Shown here piece by piece: positions 36,168-46,500 of a stretch of 64,000 bases of DNA. Source of the DNA: RGIG4097 sp964599875. Lineage in GTDB: Bacteria > Bacillota > Clostridia > Christensenellales > CAG-917. How positions within the stretch are numbered: position 1 is the first letter of the stretch; the number at the start of each line of letters is the position of its first letter. Position numbers and translations under genes: made by a program. Below the pieces are notes generated by a model, which saw nothing but the letters and a program-made list of their open reading frames with translations, was not told where the DNA came from and made no database searches. Location: positions 62,001-126,000 of the forward strand of contig CAZRHE010000002.1 in the NCBI GenBank assembly GCA_964599875.1. The letters are read 5' to 3'.

Positions 36168-36198
36168 TAAAGGGCAGGACGCAAGTCCTGCCTTTTTC
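36168..36198. terminator. Bidirectional terminator between converging genes
   Basis: GGCAGGAC-GCAA-GTCCTGCC with flanking A and T runs, between the small lipoprotein (plus) and the TlpA gene (minus). Confidence 0.9.
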
Positions 36199-36222
36199 AT
36201 ATCCGCTGATATCGGATGGTTT

Positions 36223-36792
36223 TTATAACAATTTGTCAATCTCCGCGGCGAGTTCCGCTTTGCTCATTTTGTTTTGTCTGACGTATCTGATTACGCCTTC
36301 TTTGTCGATGATAATCGTTATGGGGTAAACTCTTTTTCCTCCGAGTTTTTTGAAAAGATTAAGTTCCGCAGTGTCTTGTGCGAAAGTGACTTTGAAGTCG
36401 CTATACGTCGAATCGATGAACGCTTGCTTATCTTTGTCCGTGTCCACGTCGGAAGAGTGCACCGCTACGATTTTGACTTGGTCGCCGTACTCTTCTTGCA
36501 CTTCGTTGAAGTGGGGGAGTTCTTCGTTGCAACCGCCGCAATTTACGTACCAGAAGTTTAGGACGAGCACTTGTCCGCGCGCACTTGCGGAAGAGAAAGT
36601 ACCGCCGTCGGGATTTCCTGCTGATACGTAGGAGAGAAGTTCGAAGTCGGGGCACTTTTCGCCGATTTCATAGCCTTCTACGACGGGTTCTTGATATATT
36701 ACGTTGAAATAAATTATCGCGACGATAAGGATGACGGCAAGCAATGCCCAACCTATTCTTTCTGCGACTTTGGCGGGGATTGCACGTTTCAT
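36223..36792 (-). CDS. Membrane-anchored TlpA/ResA-like thioredoxin
   Basis: A 189-residue extracytoplasmic thioredoxin. One N-terminal helix (about 12-34) anchors it. The AhpC/TSA-Redoxin fold follows with FWYVNCGGCNEELPHF, active site CGGC, and the cis-Pro loop in RVYPITIIIDKEG. Length is typical. It is the last gene of a three-gene minus-strand operon and overlaps the preceding gene by 4 bases. It probably passes electrons or thiol equivalents between the membrane 4Fe-4S protein and extracytoplasmic clients; that link is inferred from gene order and from the nearby lipoprotein with a second TlpA-like domain. Confidence 0.9.
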   Translation of the reverse strand: MKRAIPAKVAERIGWALLAVILIVAIIYFNVIYQEPVVEGYEIGEKCPDFELLSYVSAGNPDGGTFSSASARGQVLVLNFWYVNCGGCNEELPHFNEVQEEYGDQVKIVAVHSSDVDTDKDKQAFIDSTYSDFKVTFAQDTAELNLFKKLGGKRVYPITIIIDKEGVIRYVRQNKMSKAELAAEIDKLL

Positions 36793-37820
36793 TCTTCGGT
36801 TTGCTCCTTATCGATTTGTTCGGCGACTCCGATTTCGTTCGTACCGTTTGCTCTGTTTGCCATTGCCGCAAGGTTCACTTTTTCGGATACGGTGGGGGCG
36901 GATAGGTCGTTTTCTCTGAGGAAGAATTTGGAACCTTTCCAACTTATTGCTTTGGTGGGGCAAACGTCCACGCACGCGCCGCAGTGGATACATTCGTGGT
37001 CGCCCACGTGCTTGATATCCATTTTGCAAGCGGATACGCACAAACCGCAGTGTGTGCACTTGTTTTCGTCCAGTTTAACGCCCAGTAACGCAACTTTGGA
37101 GAAGAAACCGTATATCGCGCCGAGAGGGCACAAAAAGCGGCAGAAAATGCGGTAGACGAACACGCTGCCGACGAGCAAGAGCACGAGCACGAGGAATTTC
37201 CAAGTGAACAGCGCGCCGAGGCTTGCGAATTGGTCCGCGTTGTTGGGGTTTATAAGCAGCATTATTCCGCCGAGCAAAGTCCCCGACGGGCAGATATACT
37301 TGCAGAATGCGGGCACGCCTGACTGCTCCATGAACATAAGAGGAATGGTTATAACGAATATTACCAATATTACGTACTTAAAATAAGACAAAACTCTCGT
37401 GACTTTGCTTTTTTCGATTTTGGGAGTTTTGATTTTGTAGAGCCACTCTTGGATAAGTCCCATAGGGCAGAGGAATCCGCATATCGTGCGTCCGAGGATA
37501 AGCCCGAACATGATGAGTATGCCGAAGATATAGGCGGGCAGACGAGTATCCGAATTTGCAAGTGCGTTTTGCAAAGAACCGAGAGGGCACGCGCCTATCG
37601 CGCCGGGGCAGGAATAGCAGTTAAGACCGGGCACGCACATTGCTTTCGTGCTGCCTTCGTATATTTGTCCCGTCTTGAAACCCTTAAAGTTGCAATTATA
37701 CAAAAGCATTGTATAAACTTGTATAATTCTGCGCTTGCTGGGGGCGTGGTTTTTGAGCCACTGCCAAGCGGACGAGAAGAATTTTTTGGAGTTTTCTTTT
37801 ATAGTCGTGCCAGATTTCAT
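36789..37820 (-). CDS. Polytopic 4Fe-4S ferredoxin-type membrane protein (NapH/YccM-like)
   Basis: A 343-residue membrane iron-sulfur protein. About four to five helices carry the family motifs GRTICGFLCPMGLIQEWLY and CRFLCPLGAIYGFFSK. Two C-terminal 4Fe-4S clusters are given by CTHCGLCVSACKMDI and CIHCGACVDVCPTKA. An extra Cys-rich loop near the N-terminus (MCVPGLNCYSCPGAIGACPLGS) is typical of the clostridial version found beside TlpA genes. It should relay electrons from a cytoplasmic donor across the membrane. The donor is unknown. It overlaps tlpA by 4 bases and follows the 276-residue membrane gene by 4 bases. Confidence 0.9.
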   Translation of the reverse strand: MKSGTTIKENSKKFFSSAWQWLKNHAPSKRRIIQVYTMLLYNCNFKGFKTGQIYEGSTKAMCVPGLNCYSCPGAIGACPLGSLQNALANSDTRLPAYIFGILIMFGLILGRTICGFLCPMGLIQEWLYKIKTPKIEKSKVTRVLSYFKYVILVIFVITIPLMFMEQSGVPAFCKYICPSGTLLGGIMLLINPNNADQFASLGALFTWKFLVLVLLLVGSVFVYRIFCRFLCPLGAIYGFFSKVALLGVKLDENKCTHCGLCVSACKMDIKHVGDHECIHCGACVDVCPTKAISWKGSKFFLRENDLSAPTVSEKVNLAAMANRANGTNEIGVAEQIDKEQTEE

Positions 37821-37824
37821 ATTC

Positions 37825-38655
37825 TTAACCCAGTCCTATACATTCGCTGCAAATAGCCGCCGCTTTTTCGAGCACGTCGCGAAGTCCGCCGTTGACGATG
37901 CCTACGATTACGAGCACTATGGACGCGATGAGAAGCGCGATTCTCGTGCCGAGTAGGGCATAACGACGGAAACGTTCGTCCTTGAATTTTTCGGGGACGC
38001 GGATATCTATTTTTTTCTTTGCGGATTTTGTCGAAATTTGCACTGCGTCGGGATTCTTTTTGGATTCCGCTATAATCTTCTTAATTTCCGCAATTTCGCG
38101 TTTTGCCGAAATCTCGTCGTAGACGGCGACTCCTATCGCGAGTGCGAAAGCCGCCGCTACCCACGGCATAAATTTCGGGAGCATGTTAAGTAAATCGTTG
38201 GTCGGATTGAAAGAATTGCCGAGATGATAATTGCCGCTGTCCCAAACGACCAACCCCACCATAATCACGGTGAGAACAGAGAATGAGATTGCAACTCCCC
38301 ATACGATTTTTTTGACGAGGGCGGATTTGTCGAGAAGGGGACTGCTTGCGCCCTCGGGCATACGACCTTTCATTTTGACGACGAGGTCGGTGCTGTATAT
38401 CGTGCCGCGAAGTTTTTTCTTTTCGGGAGGGATGACCTGCCACAATATCGCGCCTACGACTACTGCCGCAATCCAGATATAAAGCACGGGGGATATGGTT
38501 TCGAGATATGCGCCGACGATTTCACGCGAATAGGGATTCGGGGAATGATATATGCGTTGAGATTGCACGATAAGAAGCACCCCCGCCGCTATGGTCAGAA
38601 GGCTCATTACGATTCCGTATATCAATCTCGTGATTTTACGTTGTTTTTCAGTCAT
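37825..38655 (-). CDS. Four-helix membrane protein with C-terminal CD1871A-like CXXC tail
   Basis: A 276-residue protein with helices at about 10-30, 52-75, 110-135 and 160-180 joined by charged cytoplasmic stretches, then a fifth helix at about 232-255 and the tail AAAICSECIGLG. From memory, that last 45-residue part looks like the small CXXC membrane protein (CD1871A family) that usually accompanies TlpA and the 4Fe-4S protein in Clostridia. Here it appears fused to a larger membrane protein. GGAG lies 7 bases before the ATG. First gene of the operon. The CXXC at the very C-terminus would sit on the outer face or at the membrane edge and is a plausible redox site. Confidence 0.75.
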   Translation of the reverse strand: MTEKQRKITRLIYGIVMSLLTIAAGVLLIVQSQRIYHSPNPYSREIVGAYLETISPVLYIWIAAVVVGAILWQVIPPEKKKLRGTIYSTDLVVKMKGRMPEGASSPLLDKSALVKKIVWGVAISFSVLTVIMVGLVVWDSGNYHLGNSFNPTNDLLNMLPKFMPWVAAAFALAIGVAVYDEISAKREIAEIKKIIAESKKNPDAVQISTKSAKKKIDIRVPEKFKDERFRRYALLGTRIALLIASIVLVIVGIVNGGLRDVLEKAAAICSECIGLG

Positions 38656-38711
38656 TCGTTTTCTCCGAATTTAGATATTGCGCGTGCGCTTATGCTCGCA
38701 TACTTATTGAA

Positions 38712-38741
38712 ATTATATACTCAAAATAAATTGATAGTCAA
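38712..38741 (-). promoter_or_regulatory. Predicted promoter of the TlpA/4Fe-4S operon
   Basis: On the minus strand, TTGACT (38741-38736), 18 bases, TATAAT (38717-38712). Confidence 0.75.
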
Positions 38742-38770
38742 GCGTTTAATCCCGCGTATGCTCGTAACTA

Positions 38771-38800
38771 TTGACAAACGCCGCCCCTAAATGCTAAAAT
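38771..38800 (+). promoter_or_regulatory. Predicted promoter of the cysteine desulfidase gene
   Basis: TTGACA (38771-38776), 18 bases, TAAAAT (38795-38800), divergent from the TlpA operon promoter about 30 bases away. Confidence 0.75.
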
Positions 38801-38849
38801 AATTGACGTTTTAATCGCGACTGCGTACAAAACGAATGAGGAATCACCT

Positions 38850-40145
38850 ATGGAAAAATGCGATTATCTTAATTATCTCAAAATCCTCGAAGAAGAGTTG
38901 CTCCCCGCGATGGGGTGTACCGAGCCTATTGCGGTCGCATACGCCTCCGCGCTTGCAAGGGACGCTCTAAATGATACTCCCGTCAAGGCGAAAATATCCG
39001 TCAGCGGAAATATACTCAAAAACGTGAAAAGCGTCGTCGTGCCCAATACGGGCGGTCTTCGCGGAATAGCGGCGGCGGTGGCGGCGGGAATCGTCGCGGG
39101 AAAGACAGAGAAAAAACTCGAAGTGTTGTCCGAAGTTTCGGAGGAGGATATCGAGAAAATCAAAGAGATGCTCGACTCGTGCGAGTTTGTAGTCGAGAAA
39201 TCTCATTCGGGTGAAATCTTCGACATAGCGGTGCGCCTGTACTCCGATAAAAACGAATCTTACGCAAGAATCGTCGGCTATCACACCAACGTTGTCAGGG
39301 TAGAAAGAAACGGCGAAGTCGTGTACGACCTCGAAAACTCTTGCGAAGAATTGACGGTGCACGGCGAAGAACTGAATTCCGCGGACAGAAGTACGCTTTC
39401 CGTGAAAAATATCGTGGAATTTATTGAAACCGTCGACGTAAACGAACTCGAAAAAACGGTCGGAAGACAGATTGAATATAACGTCGCAATCGGCAAAGAG
39501 GGGCTGAAAAACGACTACGGCGCAACCGTCGGAAAAGTGCTGATTTCATCCTTCGGAAACGACGTCCATACCCGTGCGAAAGCCTTTGCGGCGGCAGGCT
39601 CGGACGCAAGAATGAACGGTTGCAATTTGCCCGTCGTCATAGTGTCGGGCAGCGGAAATCAAGGCATGGTCGCGTCTTTGCCCGTCGTCGTTTATGCGGA
39701 ACATCTCGGCGCGGATAGAGAAAAAACGGTCAGGGCGGTCGCGCTTTCCGACCTTATCACTATACACCTTAAAAGCGGCATAGGCAGACTCTCCGCATAT
39801 TGCGGAGCGGTGTCCGCGGGATGCGGCGCGGGAGCGGGAATTTGCTATCTTTACGGCGGCGACGTCGAGCAAATTTCTCAAACCGTTTCAAACGCTCTCG
39901 CAATAGATTCGGGAATGATTTGCGACGGCGCGAAGTCCAGTTGCGCGGCGAAAATCGCATCCGCGGTCGAAGCCGGACTCGTCGGCATGGAAATGAGCAG
40001 AAAGGGTAGAAAATTCATGGGTGGCGACGGCATACTCGAAGGAACCGTCGAAGACACGATCGAAAACGTCGGGGATATCGCTCGCAACGGAATGAGGGAA
40101 ACCGACGAGGAAATCATCCGCCTCATGATAAAAAATTGCAACTGA
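38850..40145 (+). CDS. L-cysteine desulfidase / UPF0597 (CyuA-type) protein
   Basis: A 431-residue protein of the CyuA/UPF0597 family, related to the alpha subunit of iron-sulfur L-serine dehydratase. Family members degrade L-cysteine to pyruvate, ammonia and sulfide with a 4Fe-4S cluster. The N-terminal motif AMGCTEPIA holds Cys23. The glycine-rich VSGSGNQGM and C-terminal cysteines (AYCGAVSAGCGAG, GICYLYGG, ICDGAKSSC) supply cluster ligands. Complete length. The GAGGA ribosome site precedes the ATG. Divergent from the thiol-redox operon; sharing sulfur/thiol biology is inference from position. A distinct CyuP transporter is not present beside it. Confidence 0.88.
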   Translation: MEKCDYLNYLKILEEELLPAMGCTEPIAVAYASALARDALNDTPVKAKISVSGNILKNVKSVVVPNTGGLRGIAAAVAAGIVAGKTEKKLEVLSEVSEEDIEKIKEMLDSCEFVVEKSHSGEIFDIAVRLYSDKNESYARIVGYHTNVVRVERNGEVVYDLENSCEELTVHGEELNSADRSTLSVKNIVEFIETVDVNELEKTVGRQIEYNVAIGKEGLKNDYGATVGKVLISSFGNDVHTRAKAFAAAGSDARMNGCNLPVVIVSGSGNQGMVASLPVVVYAEHLGADREKTVRAVALSDLITIHLKSGIGRLSAYCGAVSAGCGAGAGICYLYGGDVEQISQTVSNALAIDSGMICDGAKSSCAAKIASAVEAGLVGMEMSRKGRKFMGGDGILEGTVEDTIENVGDIARNGMRETDEEIIRLMIKNCN

Positions 40146-40178
40146 AAAAAAGTTTTATTAAAAACCTTAAAAAATCAG

Positions 40179-40218
40179 CCCGACGGAAAAATGCGAAATT
40201 CGTCGGGTTTTATTTTTC
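40179..40218 (+). terminator. Terminator of the desulfidase gene
   Basis: CCCGACG (40179-40185) and CGTCGGG (40201-40207) with a 15-base loop, followed by TTTTATTTTTC. Confidence 0.8.
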
Positions 40219-40346
40219 TTGCGAGGGATTTACCCCTCGAAAAAGTATATTTTCCGGCTAAAAAATGAATTTTTATGCAAAAATACAAGGCGTTTTATGC
40301 ACCCTATATTTTATATAAAATATGCGTATAATGTTAGCGTATGCAT

Positions 40347-40375
40347 TTGACAAGCATAATATTTCATGATAAAAT
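40347..40375 (+). promoter_or_regulatory. Predicted promoter of the subtilase-Opp locus
   Basis: TTGACA (40347-40352), 17 bases, TAAAAT (40370-40375). The leader to the TTG start at 40520 is about 138 bases. It carries AAAACT-AA-AGTTTT and a hairpin starting CGGAGGACG and closing with TTTCCG just before the AGGAGG ribosome site, so translation could be modulated. Confidence 0.75.
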
Positions 40376-40519
40376 ATTGACTTAAATGATACAGTCGAAT
40401 ATTTGCGGCTTTCGACGGGAAAAATAAGTCGAAAAACTAAAGTTTTTATACGTGCCGTAAACGACGACGAACGCTAAAACAGTCGGAGGACGTCATCGTC
40501 TTTCCGTAGGAGGTAAAAA

Positions 40520-43500
40520 TTGAAATCCGGTATAAAAAAAGCCGTATGTTTTGCACTGATACTCACGTTGTGCATTTCGTCCGTGGTGGCGTTGCGCGAC
40601 AGTTCTACCGCAAGCGCCGCATCTTTGAACAGAGGCACGGTCGCATCCAATAGCAGTAGCAACGTGCTTTTCAAAGACGTTACCGGTGAGACGGATCTTT
40701 CGTCCATTGCGTTGCAGAATCTTTCTACCGCGGTTATGCAAAACACTGCGTCTTATAAGGAGCGTACGGTCATCGTCAGCCTCGACGGCAAAAACCTCGT
40801 CGAACTTGCGGACGGAAAAGACGTTGCGGAATACGCGGCTTCTCCCGCAGGTCAAAAGAAGGACGCCGCTCTTCGCGAAATGCAAGACGACTTTTTGAGC
40901 GAACTCGATTATCTCGGAATCGAGTATACTCTCAAAAATCGCTACACCGTCGTGGACAACGCGGTCGCAATCACGATTAACACGCAATACGTTTCCGTGA
41001 TTAAGGAACTCTCTCACGTCAAGAGCGTTTGCCTTTCCGAAACTTACTCCAAACCCGAAACCGTGGATATGGGTGCTTACGCCCAAGCAAGCGAAGAGGA
41101 TATGGACGAGGCGTTGAAAAACGCAAGCAGAACCGCAAACGAAGTCACCAACAAAACGAGCGTTTACAAAACCGGCGTTTACGATTCTTCTTCGGTCATG
41201 GAAGAATACGGCTACAAGGGACAAGGCTCGGTCGTCGCAATCATCGACACCGGTCTCGATTACACGCACAACGCGTTCATCTGGGACGACGAACACAGCA
41301 GCGTTTACGCCTTGGATACAACCAACTTCAACAAAAACACCGTGGCAACCGCACTTGCAAACAAAAACTTGCTTGCGGAAGAGAGATCCTCTCTCAACGG
41401 TCAACAAATTTCCGTCAACGACGTTTATATCAGCGAAAAGGTTCCGTTTGCGTACGACTATGCGGACAACGACACCGACGTTTATCCGTCCTCTTCCAAC
41501 CACGGCACTCACGTCGCGGGTATAGTCGCGGGTTACGACCCCAGCGGTTACGTGGATAAAGACGGCAACGAAGTCAACGAACCTTTCGTCGGAGTTGCGC
41601 CCTCCGCGCAACTCGTCATCTGCAAAGTCTTCACCGACGACCTCGACGACCCTGAAGCGGGCGGCGCGGACACCGAAGATATCCTTGCGGCACTCGAAGA
41701 CTGCATCCTCCTCGGAGTCGACGTCATCAACATGAGTTTGGGTACTTCCTGCGGATTCTCCACCACCGACGACGGCGATGAAGAAGGGGAGATGCTCAAC
41801 GAAGTTTACAACGCGGTTAAGGACGCGGGCATAAGCCTTGTTTGCGCGGCAAGCAACGATTACAGCGCGGCGTACGGCGGTACTTTCGGTACCAACCTTG
41901 CAATCAACCCCGATTCGGGCACGGTCGGCTCTCCTTCCGTTTTCGCGGCGGCACTCTCCGTTGCAAGTATCAGCGGTCAAAAATCTCCGTATATGATTGC
42001 AAACGGCGAAACCGTCGTCTATTACGAGGAGTCCAGCGACCAATACAACAAATATTACGATTTTTCCGAAATGATTTTGGAAGGACGCGGCGACAGCGCG
42101 ACTTTCGAATACGTCGTCGTCCCCAACTACGGCAACGCGGCGGACTATAACAGAGTCAGAAACTTGATTACAGGAAGAATCGCTCTCGTCAAACGCGGCG
42201 ACATAACCTTCAACGAAAAAGTCAAAGCCGCTGAAAGAGCGGGAGCAATCGGCATTATAGTTTACAACAACGTTTCGGGCACCGTCAGAATGGCGCTCGG
42301 CGAATTGAACGATCCCATTCCGTCCTGCTGTATCTCTATGGAACTCGGCGCAACGTTGGTTGCGGCGGCAAATAGAAGCGTAGGCTCCATCACCGTCGAC
42401 AAGAATTTGTCCGCGGGTCCGTTCATGAGCGAATTCTCCTCTTGGGGCGGCACTCCCGACTTGAAACTTAAACCCGAAGTCACCGCACACGGCGGAGAAA
42501 TCACTTCCGCAGTCCCCGGCGGCTACGGCGAACAAAGCGGTACCAGTATGGCGTCGCCTAACATGGCGGGCGTCGTGTCCATAATCAGAAGTTACCTCAA
42601 ATCCACTCAAAGCGACTTGGTCGACGATACCAACGCACTTACGCAACGTATCAATCAACTCGTTATGAGCACGGCGACTCTCGTCAAAGACCGCGACAAT
42701 CTCCCTTATTCTCCCAGAAAACAGGGTGCGGGTCTCGGTAGCCTCGAAAACGCGATTTCTACGAGAGCGTATCTCTTCACCGACGACGAAAGCATCGACT
42801 ATAGACCTAAAGTCAATCTTCTCGACGACCCCGATAAAGTCGGCGTCTATAAAGTGGAATTCAAAATCAAAAACTTCGGCGACGGTGCGTTGACGTTCAA
42901 TCTCAATCCCATTTTCATGACCGAGAAACTCGCGATTAACGGTCTTGCGGTCGCAGAGCAAGCGCACATTCTCGACGACGTTGCGCCTACTTGGACTCTC
43001 AACGGCGTAGCGCAAACCTCTAACGTTCTCGTGGTCGAAAGCGGAGCGGAGGCGACGGTGGCCGTTACTTTGACGCTTTCCGACGCGGAGAAAAATTATA
43101 TCGACACGAGTTTCGCAAACGGAATGTACGTCGAAGGATTCATCAACCTCGTCAGCGCGACCGAAGGACAATGCGACCTCAATTTGCCTTTCCTCGGTTT
43201 CTACGGCGATTGGTCTGCAATTCCCATGCTCGACTACGACGCGTACTACGTTGACGAAGCGGCGCAAGATACTTCCATCAAAGACGAGGACAAACCTCAG
43301 GCAAGCACTTGGGCAACTCAACCTTACACGACTTACTACAACGACAATTACTCCATGCCCATGGGCTCCTTCGCATACTTGCAAGACGAGAATGCGGACA
43401 AAGTCTACACGACCATGGAACACAACGCGGTGTCCTGCTACGATAACTACTACGGCGACGACGACCCCGAAAACTATCTGACCACTTACGAATTCAGAGG

Positions 43501-46500
43501 TCTTTACGTCGGTCTTATGCGCGGCGCGAGAAAGGTGGATTATCAATTGGTGAACGACGCAACCGGCGAAATTCTCTACGAAAGCACCGCATATCGTATC
43601 AATAAAGCATATTCGGGCGGCGGCAGTGCAGTCCCCGGATTCATCAAATTCGAATTGAATCCTCTCGAATACGGTTTCGTGTCCAACGGCAAGTATCGTA
43701 TGGATTTCCAATTCTATTGCGACTACGGCGATAAGGATAGAACGGAACCCGACAGCACGTTTACGTTCACGTTCTACGCGGACTACGAGGCGCCCTCTCT
43801 CCGCGACGTCAGAGTCAGATATCAGGACTACAAAGAAGACAACCAAACCAAACAACGTATTTATCTCGATATGGACGTGTACGACAACCACTACACGATG
43901 GCGGCTCTTCTTTGCTACTACGACGGAGAAGAACTCAATCAAGTGACGGATTACGTCGTGCCTTTCTACGATTGCGAGAAGAACAGCACGAACACCGTTT
44001 CTATCGATATCACGGATATTTACGAACAATACGGCAGTATGCTTTTCGTCCAATTCGACGACTATGCGCTCAACCACGCGATTTATCAAATCAGTTTGTC
44101 CACCGCGGAAGCAGGCGTAACTCCCGATACGTTCGAACTTGCAGAGGGTGAAGATAAAATCAGCCTCGATATATACGAAACGCACAAAGTGTCCCTCGTT
44201 TACGGCGGAGACGCGAATCTCTCCAACTTCACGTGGGAATCTTCCAACAGAAGCGTTGCGGACGTCAAAAACGGTGAAATTGTCGGTTTGAAGGCAGGTG
44301 TTGCCAAGATGACCGTTTCAAACGGACGCGGCTATTACAAGTCGATTGAAGTCACGGTAAGCAACAACGAGAAAAAACTCAGTTTGCCGTCCATATCCTT
44401 TGCGACGATAGTAAACTCCGAAGATAAATTGTCGTCGGATAGCACGGTTTCGCTCTATCCCGACCAAGACGTCACCCTTACGATAAACACGGATCCCTGG
44501 TATTATCCGAAGGAAACTCTCAAAATTAAATGGTCGTCCACGGATTCGTCCATCGTGTCCGTTGACGAAAACGGCAAACTCGACGTCATCAAAAAAGGCA
44601 CGGCAAGTATCAATGCAGTCGTGCTGAAAGAAGACGGCTCCGAATCGCCTTTTACGGCATCTATCACCATAGATGCGCTCGATCCGTTCGTCATTTCGGG
44701 ATATGCACTCTCTAAATACAGAGGCAAAGACAAACTTGTCGAAATCCCCGACGACAAGATGATTATGTATATCAGCGAGGACGCTTTCGAGGATAATTCC
44801 ACTATGGAAGAACTCATTATCCCGAAGACCGTCATCAATATTTACGAGGGCGCGTTTAGAAATTGTACCGCACTCAAAAACGTGTATCTCGTCGAAAAAA
44901 CGGCGACAGCGATTCCCGATGCGGACTTGAAGATAATATATCGTTCCGCATTCGAGGGATGTACCGCACTCGAAAAAGTTGATTTGACCAACGTCAAGGT
45001 CATCACTCTCGGTGCAAACGCAATGAAGAATTGCTCGTCGCTCAAAGAAATCGTGAACATGAAAGCAATCGGCACTGCGTTCAGCAACGCGTTCGAGGGC
45101 TGTAAATCTCTCGCGAGCGCCGACCTTTCCGGCATGCAAGTCGCAGGAAGTCAAGTGTTCTTGAACTGCACGAAGTTGAAGACCGTCACCACGGGCACCT
45201 TTACCGATATAGGCGACTATATGTTCGAGGGTTGTACCGCTCTTGCGTCAATCGAACTCAACAACACCGTCGTCGGAAAAGGCGCGTTCACGGGTTGCTC
45301 CAACCTCAAAAACGTCAAAGTAAACGGCGTCAAGGGCGAGAGTTTCGTCATCGAAAACGCGGCGTTCTACAACAGCGGACTCAAGAGCATCACCTTTGGT
45401 GATGATTGCATCGTTCGCAAGATAGGGGATATGGCGTTTGCGAAAACCAAACTCACGTCTATCGTCCTGCCCGAAGGCTTGACCGAAATCGGCGCAAGTG
45501 CTTTCTCGGGCACGATTACGTTCAAGAAGATAACTCTTCCCGCGTCATTCTCGTACGACCAAATCACGCTCGCGGGCGCGTTCCTTAACGGATACGAAGT
45601 CGATATAAAAGACGGCTCGGCATACGCAATCGAGGACGGTATACTTTATAGCAGCGATAAGACCGTGCTTTATTCGGTGTACGGCTCTTCGATAACCTCG
45701 GTGACCATACCCGAAACCGTGCAAACGATTTACGACTATGCGTTCTCGGGCACTGCGATTACGTCGATTATCATACCCGCATCCGTAACGGAAATCGGAG
45801 TAGGCGCATTCAAAGATTCCGCACTGTCTTCCATTACGATAGAGGGCGAATCCTTGGCCGGAATAGCGGCGGATACCTTCAACGGCACCAATCTTACCAC
45901 GATAGCACTTCCTGCATCCGTGACGAAAATCGGAAGTTACGCGTTTGCGAACACTCTCCTTATAAATATCGACTTGAGCAACGTAATCAGCATCGAAAGT
46001 TACGCGTTCTCGAACTGCTTGCAACTCAAGAACGTCACGACTACGGCGGCGCTTAATTCCGTCGGCGACTACGTGTTTGAGGGTTGTGCGTCCATCGACA
46101 CGATAACCTTCCACGCGGTTGAAGTTATGGGCGAAGGCGTGTTTGCAAATTCGGGAGTGAAGACGGTTATATTCGGCGACGAAACCACGACTATGGGCAC
46201 GTACACTTTCGCAAGTCCCAGAACTCGTATAGTAATGGTGGAAGGGGAAGCGATTAATGCAAACGTCTACAACTTTGCGGGTTTGAAGAATCTCAAGAAA
46301 GTCGTTATCGGCAGCGGAATAACCACGATTCCCGACTATGCGTTCTACAATTGCACCGCACTCGAAGAAGTGGATTTGGGCGGCGTGGTCGAAATCGAAG
46401 ACTTTGCGTTTGCGGGCTGCAAAAAACTTGCGACCATAAACCTCGGAAAAGTCAAGACAATCGGCGAAATGGCGTTTTATAACTGCAAATCGCTCGGTGA

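Noticed and set aside
40493..44185. A minus-strand reading frame of more than 1200 codons opposite the subtilase gene.
   Set aside because: It is the antisense shadow of the protease; its translation is Val/Arg/Phe-rich, without domains, and the plus-strand frame has clear catalytic motifs and a ribosome site.
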